From positions 1 through 64,000 of the forward strand of contig CAMPNZ010000001.1 in assembly GCA_946892075.1 (NCBI GenBank): DNA of 64,000 nucleotides, given 5' to 3'. Below the pieces are notes generated by a model. The model had not been told where the DNA came from. It ran no database searches and was given only the letters and a program-made list of their open reading frames with translations. Below are positions 45,201 through 53,219 of the stretch, piece by piece (the first letter of the stretch is position 1; every line of letters starts with the position of its first letter). The stretch comes from an uncultured Coriobacteriales bacterium (GTDB taxonomy: Bacteria > Actinomycetota > Coriobacteriia > Coriobacteriales > Eggerthellaceae). The position numbers and the translations under genes are program-made.

Positions 45201-46082
45201 ACCGCGTATGACACCATGGAAACCATCAACAAAATGGCGTTCCCGGAAGGTTCGCACTACGCGGTGCTTACCACGGGCGAAGGCTACTGGGACGCGCTGT
45301 CTGCCAGCGGACTTGCTGGTAAGCTGCAAGCGCCGGTGCTGCTAACGCAAGCGGGCACGCTGTCTAAGCAAACGCGCAGCGAGCTTCAGCGCTTGGGCGT
45401 TCAAAAGGTATACATTTGCGGCGGTGTTCAGGCGCTTAGTGCAAACGTTGAGCATGAACTGGAGTCGCTTGGGATTAGCGTCCAGCGCATTGCGGGGCGC
45501 AGCGCAAGTGATACCGCAAACGACATCGCGCAGCAGCTTGAGCCAACCGATGAGGCGTTTTTGGCAACTAGCTGGGGATACGAGGACGCGCTTTCGGTTG
45601 CGCCTTACAACTACGCCAACAAAAAGCCGCTGTTCTTAACCGACTACACAACGGGTTTGCTTGACGAAAACACGCTTGCAACAATGAAAGCGAAGGGCGT
45701 TAAGCGTATTCACATTGTGGGTGGAACGGCTGTGGTGCCGAAAGCGGTTGAGGATCAGTTGCGTGAACAGGGAATTCAGCTTGATCGTATTGCCGGCGAA
45801 ACCGCTTACGACACGTCGATTGCGCTTGCCGATTTCCTGATGAAGCGCGGCATGAAGGCAAACGATGTGGGCGTGGCAACAGGCTGGGGCTTTGCCGATG
45901 CGCTTTCGGGAGCTACGCTGTGCGGCAAGAATAATGCGATTATGCTGCTGGCCGATGCCTCGAATATGCGCGCGGTACACGACGTGATTGCGCCCAACAA
46001 ATCCGACATCACTAACGCCTATATCTTTGGTGGCGAGAAGGTTGTGGCGTCAACGGTGTATGAGGCGATTAGCGAGCTGTAG
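42255..46082 (+). CDS. LRR / coiled-coil / cell-wall-binding-repeat surface protein
   Basis: 1275 aa from GTG 42255 (AGGTGGGG six nt upstream). The signal peptide (about 1-42) contains a run of nine G at codons 33-36. Two leucine-rich-repeat blocks of internalin type (DLTPLAKLTNL; LEDLNVSDNKISSVEPL, 22-residue period) are each preceded by a short LTFHDVNLKNAL-like cap. A helical domain leads to a long Gln/Ala/Thr coiled coil (about 715-920) and a Ser/Gly/Pro linker. Three C-terminal CW_binding_2 repeats (RLWGTTAYDTMETINKMAF; RIAGRSASDTAND; RIAGETAYDTSIALA) would hold it non-covalently on the cell wall. The LRR half is A/T-rich and the anchor G/C-rich, suggesting domain shuffling. Likely an adhesin. 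Confidence 0.92.
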   Translation: MSKKHIARNVVSAGLCAVLVGSGVAVSSVSYVAGGGMPSALASTPDENTPITFKDKNLQKALLKSLIKQHFIQSSATEITYADAKKVTEMTGAYNLSPSRSEDIITDLSGLEEFTNLKKLEFPCNQITDLTPLAKLTNLDRLVMNMINKNGTKPLDLTPLANLTNLKHLDIASNHINDLTPLAKLTNLTYLTFYNNDITSIEPLKNLTSLKELYPAKNNIPDISPLQGLNDVKVFPGFTDMNIEVSVSGSSIDLSEHIKPWDGTTITEVDGTYDQSTHTGKPSGTKNIATFKFANDGNVKFNGTITVKFTGEKELTFHDVNLKNALFKLLKSQHIIKDDATKITDADALKVTDLSGLAGSDATPDNEKIKDLTGLEYFKNVTKLSLSNQNINSLEKIASLTKLEDLNVSDNKISSVEPLKDLSALKNLNVSNNKISSVEPLKGLSKLEKLDVSNNAIADATEFSQFTLPDGAVTLTGNKIAVPLPDAVASKVNDATKQSVSVEAKELTATLEGNLVGINPDPDVADIAWTTAQQAGSDIVPAKATLTKIPAKPSDVAFTLKKYKWEATYHVNFQAAIDKLHARVAAAGGTPEQKVQVDGMINKAGTNLYSIEVAIALLGHVHSGDTQTDPTIEQGSTQLEKLLNGADGIKATENYKQADDNLKSAYDKAIEDGQKVFDKLSSTPEQVKAAAEAIKTALSALNGDANVKKAKDDLQSKFTAAQQSVSDLQGKLQTAQRQAAAAQAKINELNQKIGTLNGQITTLNQQAEALKTSNTQKQAKIGELSAQVTQLTEQVAQLTTDKQGLQNQLTAAQASVRDLTTKLDTANGKVQTLTNDLNTAQQQARVDQATIAQTQQKVTELTQQLSAATTEKQQLVADNTQKQAKITELTGNITSLNQKIAELQAQIEQLKKSQSPSVPQLTPPSGIPSVSSESGTSGGASSGSQSGTAGTDTNNNKAKKDNGDTQQADSHAIDNLRRLWGTTAYDTMETINKMAFPEGSHYAVLTTGEGYWDALSASGLAGKLQAPVLLTQAGTLSKQTRSELQRLGVQKVYICGGVQALSANVEHELESLGISVQRIAGRSASDTANDIAQQLEPTDEAFLATSWGYEDALSVAPYNYANKKPLFLTDYTTGLLDENTLATMKAKGVKRIHIVGGTAVVPKAVEDQLREQGIQLDRIAGETAYDTSIALADFLMKRGMKANDVGVATGWGFADALSGATLCGKNNAIMLLADASNMRAVHDVIAPNKSDITNAYIFGGEKVVASTVYEAISEL
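42353..42361 (+). repeat. G9 homopolymer in the signal-peptide coding region
   Basis: Nine consecutive G encode the Gly triplet before MPSALA. Gain or loss of one G would shift the frame and stop translation early, the usual layout of contingency (phase-variable) genes. Confidence 0.95.
43470..43589. repeat. 66-nt duplication within the LRR coding region
   Basis: Segments of about 54 nt at 43470 and 43536 are nearly identical (CTTAATGTAAG...GTTGAGCCCTTGAA), i.e. one 22-residue leucine-rich repeat recently duplicated. Confidence 0.9.
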
Positions 46083-46194
46083 TGCCTGCTTGTTGGGCTT
46101 GCTTGTAGTGCCTGCTTGTAGGGGCGCGTGATGGTTGCTTCGGCGCGCAGAGCGAAAACGCGTTCCCGTTCGTAAAAGGCGACGAATACATAAG

Positions 46195-46231
46195 AAAGCT
46201 TGCAGTTCGTTAAGAGCTGCAAGCTTTTTTA
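46195..46231 (+). terminator. rho-independent terminator after the surface-protein gene
   Basis: Perfect 11-bp stem AAAGCTTGCAG / CTGCAAGCTTT with an 11-nt loop and a T-run; it lies 113 nt beyond the stop codon. Confidence 0.92.
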
Positions 46232-46328
46232 ATTGCACCAAATCCCGTTGATGCTGCTATATCACGAAGCGCTGCGACTTTAAACTGGTGTTGCTACTTC
46301 AAATTGGTGTTGATGCTTCACAAGGCGC

Positions 46329-46376
46329 TGCGACTTCACGAAGTGTTGCGACTTCACGAAGTGTTGCGACTTCGCG
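46329..46376. repeat. 18-nt tandem repeat
   Basis: TGCGACTTCACGAAGTGT repeats at 46329 and 46347 with a partial third copy at 46365. It is flanked on both sides (46260-46420) by decayed relatives such as CACGAAGCGCTGCGACTT. The gap 46083-46424 holds no gene. Confidence 0.9.
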
Positions 46377-46424
46377 TTGATGGCACGACTGCACGAAGCG
46401 CCGCACCAAAGCCCGTTGGCGCCG

Positions 46425-47138
46425 CTACTTCTTCACGCGAACAAGCGCTTGGAAGATGTCTTTCGTTCGCGCTGGGATTTCGCGCATCTCGTACAGCTGG
46501 GCTTTATCGTAGGCGCCCGTATCGGCGCTTAGACCAACACACGACACGCCAAGCAGCGTTCCCGTGCTTATCGCGCGCGCAAGGTGGAACTTTTGGCTTA
46601 CGATGATGCATTGCTTAACGTGGTAGCGATGCGCCAGATGGTACATGCTTGCATAGGTGGTGTAGCCGCGCTCGTCGGCAAGAATGTGCTGGTCAGGAAT
46701 GCCATGCTGCAACAAATACTGCCTCATCGCAGCCGGTTCATTATAGTGCGCTTCTCGTCCGTCGCCGCTGACGATAATCGTTGCATCGGGCTGCGCGCGG
46801 TACAGCGCAACGGCACTGTCAAGGCGATCGCGCAAAATGGGCGAGGGTGTTTTGTCGGGATGAACAGATGCTCCCAGCACAAGAATAGCGCGCGAAGGCG
46901 AAGGAGCGGCTGCTTGTGCGTTGTTCCGCTGCATGAGGCTGTCGTTTTGGATGTCGTTTATCGAGTTCAGCGTGTACATATGCGGCAAGCTATAACAAAC
47001 GGCCGCAAGGTTGGTAACTGCTATGAGGGCGCACATAAGCGCCAGCAGGATAATTGCCGCGAACGCAATACGCCGTATGCCTTGTTTAACAGGGGGAACG
47101 GTAGCATTTTGTGATGTGTGAGATTTCTGCGTACTCAT
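46425..47138 (-). CDS. YdcF/SanA-like DUF218 membrane protein
   Basis: 237 aa. A basic N-terminus and one transmembrane helix (about 22-47) precede an extracytoplasmic DUF218 domain: AILVLGASVHPDKTPSPILRDRLDSAVALY, IIVSGDG and IVSQKFHLARAI, the conserved blocks of the family. Members (YdcF, SanA, ElyC) are linked to envelope lipid-carrier metabolism and vancomycin tolerance. The ATG at 47138 has GAGGTGCAAGAG upstream. It lies downstream of tRNA-Val on the same strand, separated by a terminator. Confidence 0.88.
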   Translation of the reverse strand: MSTQKSHTSQNATVPPVKQGIRRIAFAAIILLALMCALIAVTNLAAVCYSLPHMYTLNSINDIQNDSLMQRNNAQAAAPSPSRAILVLGASVHPDKTPSPILRDRLDSAVALYRAQPDATIIVSGDGREAHYNEPAAMRQYLLQHGIPDQHILADERGYTTYASMYHLAHRYHVKQCIIVSQKFHLARAISTGTLLGVSCVGLSADTGAYDKAQLYEMREIPARTKDIFQALVRVKK

Positions 47139-47224
47139 TGCGAAACTCTTGCACCTCGATGCTTATAACGCGATACCCATAATACGCTGCCCATAACGCG
47201 ATGCCCATAACGCATATGGCTAAT

Positions 47225-47248
47225 AAAAAAGGCCACCAAAGGCGGCCT
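47225..47248 (-). terminator. terminator of tRNA-Val
   Basis: On the minus strand AGGCCGCC-TTT-GGTGGCCT forms an 8-bp stem with one G-U pair and is followed by a T-run. It lies 10 nt after the tRNA CCA end. Confidence 0.9.
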
Positions 47249-47257
47249 GAAGTTTCA

Positions 47258-47332
47258 TGGTGGTCGATGCAGGATTTGAACCTGCGACCTTGTGCTTGTA
47301 AGGCACCTGCGCTCCCGCTGCGCCAATCGACC
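47258..47332 (-). tRNA. tRNA-Val (anticodon TAC)
   Basis: 75 nt with encoded CCA. Acceptor GGTCGAT/ATCGACC, D-stem GCGC/GCGC, anticodon loop CTTACAA giving TAC, T-arm GCAGG-TTCAAAT-CCTGC. The anticodon stem has one mismatch at its outer pair (27-43). Confidence 0.96.
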
Positions 47333-47582
47333 ATGCGTCTTTCGACGGGTAGTTATTTTCTCATAAGCGCGCTTGAAGTGCAAGCATAAATTCCAATTTT
47401 TGTAGCATAAGGCGCTGTTTCGCGATTGTGGAGCAGCAAAATAGCGCATTGCGTGGCTGAATATGGGTGCGGGTTTCTAGAGTTTCTGCAGGTGAAAGCT
47501 ATATAGCGCTAGAACATTCCGCGCGTGCTGGGTTAGTTTGTTTTTCGCGTGAACGTGCCGCCGTGTTATTACAGCCCAAGCA

Positions 47583-47730
47583 CAGCCGCGTACCGGCTTT
47601 TTACAGCCCAAACACAACCGCGTACCGGCTTTTCACCGCTCAACCACAGCCCCGTGCCGTGTTTCTGCATCCCACACACAGCCCCGTGCCGTGTTTCTGC
47701 ATCCCACACACAGCCCCGTGCCGTGTTTTC
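47583..47730. repeat. 32-nt tandem array upstream of the tad locus
   Basis: Five units with exact 32-nt spacing start at 47583, 47615, 47647, 47679 and 47711 (the last partial), plus half a unit before the first. Units 3 and 4 are identical (CAGCCCCGTGCCGTGTTTCT...); units 1 and 2 share a CCGCGTACCGGCTTTT version. The gap 47333-47836 has no supported gene. The array ends about 105 nt before the cpaB start. Confidence 0.96.
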
Positions 47731-47836
47731 GCCGTATTTTTGCAGCAAAATGGCGTGTTATTCGCGTGTTTTTGGCGTCTTTTTCGCGTATTTTGCCTGC
47801 CATACTTTCGCCAAGCACTTAAGGAAAGGACGCATC

Positions 47837-48673
47837 GTGCTTAAACGAAAACCATTACTTCTTGCGTTGTTGCTCGCAGTACTTGCTGGTGGATGCGCGT
47901 TTCTGTTTTTTCAAAATGCGCGTCAATCGGCCGATGCTGCTCATCAGCAGCTTCTAAGCAAATACGGTGGCGAGCAAGTTGCAATTTGCATGGCGCGTCG
48001 GAATTTGGAGCCTGGTGAAACTGTGCGTGCGCGCGACGTGGAGGTAAAACACACGCTTGCATCGTTGGTTCCTGAGGGATGTTTTACCACGCCAGACGAC
48101 ATAGTCGACAAAACGCTTACCGCTTGCGTTGTAAAAGGCGAAGCATTCGTTAAGCGCCGTTTTGTTGCTGACGATACGGCAATGCGCGTGCCGCTTGGTT
48201 TTGTTGCGATAAGCGTGCCGCTGCGTTCAAGCTCTGTGGCACTTGAGCTAGTAAAACCTGGATCTCGCGTGAATGTGTATGCCACGGGCGAGCAATCGAG
48301 TGCCCTGTTAGCTCAGCGCGTGTTGGTGCTTGCTTCCGCAAGCGCCAATCAGAAAAGCGAAAGCGCAGGTGCGCTTGCCTCGTGGGTGGTAGTTGCCGTT
48401 CCACAAAGTAAGGCGCAAGAGTTCGTGTCGGCAAGCAAGAAAACGCAGCTAACAGTTGTATTGCCAAGCTCTGATGAAGGTACGAACGCACCTGAAAATG
48501 CTTCGACAAAGGCGCCAGAAAATGCACGTGAACATGCTTCGACTACGGCGCCAGAAAATGCGCGCGTCAACGAAAATGCACCTGCGCGCGCAAATGCACC
48601 AGCGTCCGTTCCCACACGCACACCCGTGCCTGCCCACGCCTTCGCACCTTTGCGTGCAATCTACCAGCAATAA
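47837..48673 (+). CDS. cpaB: Flp pilus assembly protein CpaB/RcpC
   Basis: 278 aa from GTG 47837 after AAGGAAAGGA. A signal anchor (LLLALLLAVLAGGCAFLFF) is followed by a SAF-like domain with ARRNLEPGETVRARDVEV and VKGEAFVKRRFV, and a CpaB core VPLGFVAISVPLRSSSVALELVKPGSRVNVYATG. After about residue 215 it is a low-complexity tail of APENA and ENAPARANAP units. CpaB is an outer-face or periplasmic assembly factor of tad pili. It is the first gene of the operon; longer open frame upstream is only repeat sequence. Confidence 0.9.
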   Translation: MLKRKPLLLALLLAVLAGGCAFLFFQNARQSADAAHQQLLSKYGGEQVAICMARRNLEPGETVRARDVEVKHTLASLVPEGCFTTPDDIVDKTLTACVVKGEAFVKRRFVADDTAMRVPLGFVAISVPLRSSSVALELVKPGSRVNVYATGEQSSALLAQRVLVLASASANQKSESAGALASWVVVAVPQSKAQEFVSASKKTQLTVVLPSSDEGTNAPENASTKAPENAREHASTTAPENARVNENAPARANAPASVPTRTPVPAHAFAPLRAIYQQ

Positions 48674-48706
48674 GTACGTTTGTGGTTCTTGATGAAAGGA
48701 ACGTTT

Positions 48707-50800
48707 ATGAATGCATTAGCTCCGTTACTTTGTGCGTCACCTTGTACCGTTGCTCATTTGCAACACCGCTATGAGGGGCGTTTGTGCACGCAACCTGGGG
48801 GCGTGCGTGTGTGTCATTCTTCGCAGGAGCTTTTTGCGTTGCTGCGCGATTTTCCCTGTTCAAATGTGTGGATTCTCGATCCAGTAGATATTGAGCCTAT
48901 TAATGTAGCAGCGCGCGTTAAGCAGGAGTATCACGACGTGCGCGTTAGTTTAGTAGCGCAGCAGCTGGGTGGTTCGTTAAGGTCGCGCGCATACGCGGCT
49001 AATATCGATGCGTTGTGGGATTATACCTTACTGTTCAAGCACCTTGATGCGCTTGTGACGGGCGATAGCGCTTCCGAATCAAGGGCGCCTTACCAATCGG
49101 CACGTTCAGCGCTGCATAACGAAAATGCCTGCCAACAGCACTCGTTTGTTTGCGGCAATGTTCAGGAACATGCTATGGAGAAAACGCCTCAAACGATAGC
49201 GTCTACCAGCACCAGTGTTCAGGAATATCCCATGGATAGCGCTTTTCAAGCACCAGCGTTTGATGGCTGTCCTGTTTATGAAGACAGCATGGAAAGTGCC
49301 TGGAGCAGCTATCAAAACAGCAATGATTCTGACGCGTATGATTGTAACGATGCTTCGCTGGTGCACGCGATGCCAAGTTTTCCGGAACACTTTTATTGTC
49401 CTGATGAAGAAAGTGTGGCAGAACGATTCAGTGCTCCGCTGCGTGCGCAGCGTGATGCGGCGCAGTACGTACCAGTAGCAAACATGCCGCCTGAGCTGAA
49501 CATGCTGATGCATGAAGCGCCGCAGTTCACACCTGCAAGCGCGCAGCCAACAAGCCCGCAGCCTGCGAGCGCACAGCCAGCAAACATGCAGCCAGCGAGT
49601 GTGCATCCCACGAGTGCGCCGTCAGCAAGCACACAGCCAGCAAGCGTGCAGCCAGCAAACATGCAGCAAGCAAAGGAGTCGTCGCCACGTGTTTCGCATG
49701 CAAGCGCGCTGCCTGCGTCGAGCGTTCCCATGCAACAGGCGTCGCACTCTATGCCTGCATGTTCGCAAACAGACGCACACGATGTTCATTTTTCGGGAAA
49801 TGTAATAGCCCTGCTCAGCGGCACTGGAGGCGCAGGAAAAAGCACACTGGCAGCACTTTTGGCTTTGCAAGCAGCGCGTAGCGGAAAGCGTTGTGTGTTG
49901 CTGGATGCGTCATTGCAATTCGCCGATTGCGCGCCGCTTTTAGGCATCGAACATCCAACCACATATGCTTCGATGCTTCAGGTGCTTGGCATTCCCGATC
50001 CAGTTCAAAATAGCGGATCTGCGCAGTGCACGGACGTTTCTTCGTCATTACCTGCACGTGCGTCTGTGCAGCATTTTCCGTTTATGTTTGCGGCAGCACA
50101 TGACATGTCACTTGCGTCATCAGGCGCTGCGTTGACTTCTTGCACCAGCACTGCATCACCTGCAACTACCGCCGCGCACGTCACCAACGCCGCCGACGCC
50201 ACCGACGCAACCCGTACTGCTAACGCATTTGCCCAGCATATGCAGCATCTCGTACGCTCGCGTTTGCCCTTATGCGTTTCTCTGGGGGCGTCGCTTGAGT
50301 ATGCCGAGCGCTATGAACCCGTTCTTCCTGTGTTAATCGAAGCGCTGTCTGAGGCTTTTGATGTGGTAGTTGTGAACACATCAAGCTATTGGAGCGATTT
50401 ACACGCCTTGCTGTTAGAGAAAGCTGCGCAGCCGCTTATGCTTATCGACCAGCGCGTACAGTCGCTTAATGCCGCATGTCAGGTGGTTGATTTATGCACG
50501 CGGTGCGGCATTCCCACGCATTCAATTCGCTACGTGCTCAATAAGTACACGCGCAAAGGGCCGGTGTCGCTTGAGCGTGCGCGACACGCCTTAGGCGATG
50601 TTACGCTGCATAGTGTTAAGTATGGCGGCGCTGATGTTGAAACAAAATTGCTTGCAAGTTCAGGCGCGGCGGCGTTGGAGAACAAAAACCCATTGTGGTA
50701 TGGGCTTAAGGAACTGGCTTGTGACATTATGCCCTCGCAACCGCAGCGCTGCGCGTCATTAGGTGCAGGTGGGTTTAACGCTTTAGAAGGACGTGGCTGA
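48707..50800 (+). CDS. cpaE: TadZ/CpaE-like pilus localisation ATPase
   Basis: 697 aa from ATG 48707 after AAAGGA. An N-terminal receiver-like domain (about 1-110) is followed by a disordered region of about 250 residues with AQPAN-MQPAS-VHPTS repeats. A ParA/MinD-type ATPase follows, with the deviant Walker A GTGGAGKST at about 371-379, VLLDASLQFADCAPLLG and a late DVVVVNTSSYW strand. TadZ proteins mark the pole where the tad machine assembles. The ATPase domain contains a further Ser/Thr/Ala insert (about 480-505). The stop lies just before the cpaF start. Confidence 0.88.
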   Translation: MNALAPLLCASPCTVAHLQHRYEGRLCTQPGGVRVCHSSQELFALLRDFPCSNVWILDPVDIEPINVAARVKQEYHDVRVSLVAQQLGGSLRSRAYAANIDALWDYTLLFKHLDALVTGDSASESRAPYQSARSALHNENACQQHSFVCGNVQEHAMEKTPQTIASTSTSVQEYPMDSAFQAPAFDGCPVYEDSMESAWSSYQNSNDSDAYDCNDASLVHAMPSFPEHFYCPDEESVAERFSAPLRAQRDAAQYVPVANMPPELNMLMHEAPQFTPASAQPTSPQPASAQPANMQPASVHPTSAPSASTQPASVQPANMQQAKESSPRVSHASALPASSVPMQQASHSMPACSQTDAHDVHFSGNVIALLSGTGGAGKSTLAALLALQAARSGKRCVLLDASLQFADCAPLLGIEHPTTYASMLQVLGIPDPVQNSGSAQCTDVSSSLPARASVQHFPFMFAAAHDMSLASSGAALTSCTSTASPATTAAHVTNAADATDATRTANAFAQHMQHLVRSRLPLCVSLGASLEYAERYEPVLPVLIEALSEAFDVVVVNTSSYWSDLHALLLEKAAQPLMLIDQRVQSLNAACQVVDLCTRCGIPTHSIRYVLNKYTRKGPVSLERARHALGDVTLHSVKYGGADVETKLLASSGAAALENKNPLWYGLKELACDIMPSQPQRCASLGAGGFNALEGRG

Positions 50801-50801
50801 T

Positions 50802-52145
50802 ATGGGGTTTTACGAGCGCGCGCAGGCGTATAAGCGCCTGCAAACTCCATTGATTGCGCACTCAGGCAGCGATGCGTCGCTTTACTATGCGCTGCGCAAC
50901 GATCTTGAAGAGCAGCTTTCGGTTGACTATGTTATTGATTTAGCAAAGCGCAACAAAATGCAAGCTGAAGCCGAGGTGAAAAAAGCCTGTGAACAGCTGT
51001 TATTGCGTCCAGATTACAAGGCGCTTTCGGCGGCGCAAGCTCAGGCGCTTATTCAGGAGCTTGTATATTCTATCTTTGGACTAGGAATTATCGAGCCACT
51101 TATTGACGAGCCGGCGGTTACTGAAATTATGATTAACGGCACACAGGCAATTTTCTATGAAGAAGCAGGTGTTTTGAAGCGCTATCCGCAAACATTTCGA
51201 ACGAAAGAAGAAATTCGCGCGGTAATCGATAAAATTCTTGGACCGCTGGGACGTCGCGTTGACGAGCTTTCGCCTTTGGTTGATGCGCGTCTTCAGCAGG
51301 GGTATCGCGTGAATGTTGCACTTAATCCTATTGCGATGAACGGGCCCGTTGTTACCATCAGGAAGTTTCCTGAGCACGTTATAACGCTGGATGATATGTG
51401 CGCTGCTGGCAGTGCCGAGTGGAGCGTTGCGCGCTGCTTGCAGTGGGCTGTTGAAAGCAAGAAAAGCCTTGCTGTGTGCGGTTCAACTGGCGCCGGTAAA
51501 ACAACGCTTCTCAATGCGCTTTCTTGTTGCATTCCCAAAAGCGAACGCATCATTACCATCGAAGATTCAGCTGAGCTGCGCTTTTTCGAGCATCCGCACG
51601 TAATTAGTCTTGAGGCGCGCCCACTAAATGCTGAAGGAAATGGGCTTATAACTATTCGCGATTTAGTTGCCAACGCGCTGCGCATGCGTCCCGATAGGAT
51701 TGTTGTGGGCGAGTGCCGTGGCTCTGAAGCGCTTGATATGCTTCAAGCCATGAATACAGGCCATGAGGGATCGCTTACCACGCTGCACGCCAATTCTCCT
51801 CACGATTCCATTTCTCGACTCATTATGATGGTGCGCTTTGGTATCGATTTGCCTACCGATGTTATTAAAACGAGCATTTCTACGGCTTTAAAGCTCATTG
51901 TGCAGGTAAAACGGTCGGTTTCAGGTGGGCGCTACATCTCAGATATTGTGGAAGTGTTGCCTGCAATCCCGCAACAAGCGTGTCCGCTGCGTGAATTATA
52001 CGTGCGAAATACCATGGATGAACAGGGAAGATGGCTTGCTGCACCCTCATGGCTTAGCGATGCGCGCGCGTGCGTAGGCGCCAAGAAGGAGGTGGAGGAA
52101 TGGTACCAGAGAACGGGTTTGTCTTGTGCTTGCTTGAAGGCGTAA
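50802..52145 (+). CDS. cpaF: pilus assembly/secretion ATPase TadA/CpaF
   Basis: Motor ATPase of the type II/IV secretion superfamily, 447 aa from ATG 50802 (GTG 50793 is too close to the ribosome site). Walker A CGSTGAGKTTLLNAL at about 227-240, IITIEDSAEL (Walker B-like Asp box), the LRMRPDRIVVGECRG box and TGHEGSLTTLHANSPHDS (His box). An N-terminal helical domain is present. Typical length. It starts within two nt of the cpaE stop and overlaps the next gene by 46 nt. Confidence 0.96.
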   Translation: MGFYERAQAYKRLQTPLIAHSGSDASLYYALRNDLEEQLSVDYVIDLAKRNKMQAEAEVKKACEQLLLRPDYKALSAAQAQALIQELVYSIFGLGIIEPLIDEPAVTEIMINGTQAIFYEEAGVLKRYPQTFRTKEEIRAVIDKILGPLGRRVDELSPLVDARLQQGYRVNVALNPIAMNGPVVTIRKFPEHVITLDDMCAAGSAEWSVARCLQWAVESKKSLAVCGSTGAGKTTLLNALSCCIPKSERIITIEDSAELRFFEHPHVISLEARPLNAEGNGLITIRDLVANALRMRPDRIVVGECRGSEALDMLQAMNTGHEGSLTTLHANSPHDSISRLIMMVRFGIDLPTDVIKTSISTALKLIVQVKRSVSGGRYISDIVEVLPAIPQQACPLRELYVRNTMDEQGRWLAAPSWLSDARACVGAKKEVEEWYQRTGLSCACLKA

Positions 52146-53206
52146 GCATAATTGCTGTAAGCATTGCCGCGTTTTTGCTTGCTCGACATGTGTTTTTGTA
52201 CGTGCAAGCAAGCGCACATGTGCAGCGTTATGTGGTTGGTAGCGCGGGGAGTATGGTGCAGGCGGGTGCTTGCGCGTTGCAATCAGCGCAAGGTAGCACC
52301 GCGCAGTCAGGCGCTTTCGCCGCGCAATCAGCGCAAGATAGTGTTGTGTACCAAAACTCGCTTATAGCGCAGATTATGAGCGCCCTTGCACCGCTTCGCC
52401 CTGTTCCTTTTTCATATGTGGCATCGGCGCTTATCAAGAGCAAATCGTGCGGTGACGTGTGTCGCTTCGTGTATCGCTTGCATCCAGCGCTTCACTGTTT
52501 TACGTGCGCAGAAACGATGCTTACGTGGTTGTGCGCGGCGCCGTTTGCTGCTGGGGTAATTGCGCTTGCCCTCAGCGGTCAATGGTCAAGCGCCGTTATC
52601 AGTGTTTGTGCTGCTAGTGCGGGAATTTATTTCGCTTTGAAACACGCATACGACAGCGCTCTTCGCCGCCAACGTGAAGCTATTCCTCAAGTGCTCGAAC
52701 TGATGTCAGATAGTTTTTCGTGCGGATTTACGCTGCTGCAAACCTTTGAAAGCGTGTGCGCAAGCGATAACTGCCTGGTAAAAGACGTGTTCAAGCGTGC
52801 ATTAAATGTGCTGCGCTTAAGTGGCGATACATCGCGCGCGCTTGACGTGCTGAAAAGCTCGCGGCTTGGAAATCACATGGCGTTTGTTGCGGTTGCGCTT
52901 CAAATTCAGCACATGTGCGGCGGTTCTTCGCATGGCGTTGTTCAAGCAGCCATGAAAAGCGCCCAAAACGAGCTGGCACTTGCGCGCAAACTAAGCACAC
53001 AAACAGCGCAAGCACATTTGTCGGCGCGCATTGTGTGCGCGTTGCCGCTGGTGCTGCTAGCCTTATTTTCAGTAATTTCACCAGGCTTTCTTGACGCATA
53101 TTTCAAAAGCATAACGGGAATTTTGATCTTTTGTACAGCACTTGGCATGCAAGCGCTTGGAATGTTTCTTGTGCATCGTATTTTGCAAATTCCCGAGTTG
53201 CGCTAG
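52100..53206 (+). CDS. tadB: TadB-like inner membrane platform protein
   Basis: 368 aa from ATG 52100 with a perfect AAGGAGG ribosome site inside the 3' end of cpaF. An N-terminal transmembrane segment precedes a Gln/Ser/Ala stretch with AQSAQ repeats. Type II secretion F domain features follow: QREAIPQVLELMSDSFSCGFTLLQTFESV, and ARIVCALPLVLLALFSVISPGF, with two C-terminal membrane helices. TadB forms the pilus assembly platform together with TadC encoded next. Confidence 0.9.
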   Translation: MVPENGFVLCLLEGVSIIAVSIAAFLLARHVFLYVQASAHVQRYVVGSAGSMVQAGACALQSAQGSTAQSGAFAAQSAQDSVVYQNSLIAQIMSALAPLRPVPFSYVASALIKSKSCGDVCRFVYRLHPALHCFTCAETMLTWLCAAPFAAGVIALALSGQWSSAVISVCAASAGIYFALKHAYDSALRRQREAIPQVLELMSDSFSCGFTLLQTFESVCASDNCLVKDVFKRALNVLRLSGDTSRALDVLKSSRLGNHMAFVAVALQIQHMCGGSSHGVVQAAMKSAQNELALARKLSTQTAQAHLSARIVCALPLVLLALFSVISPGFLDAYFKSITGILIFCTALGMQALGMFLVHRILQIPELR

Positions 53207-53219
53207 GGGGGAATGGAAG

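Noticed and set aside
47583..47742. 32-nt periodic array as a CRISPR
   Set aside because: The units are contiguous with no unique spacers between them and no cas genes are present, so it is a simple tandem repeat.
47549..47836. N-terminal extension of CpaB by 96 residues
   Set aside because: The extension translates the 32-nt repeats. The GTG at 47837 has a good ribosome site and a signal anchor directly after it.
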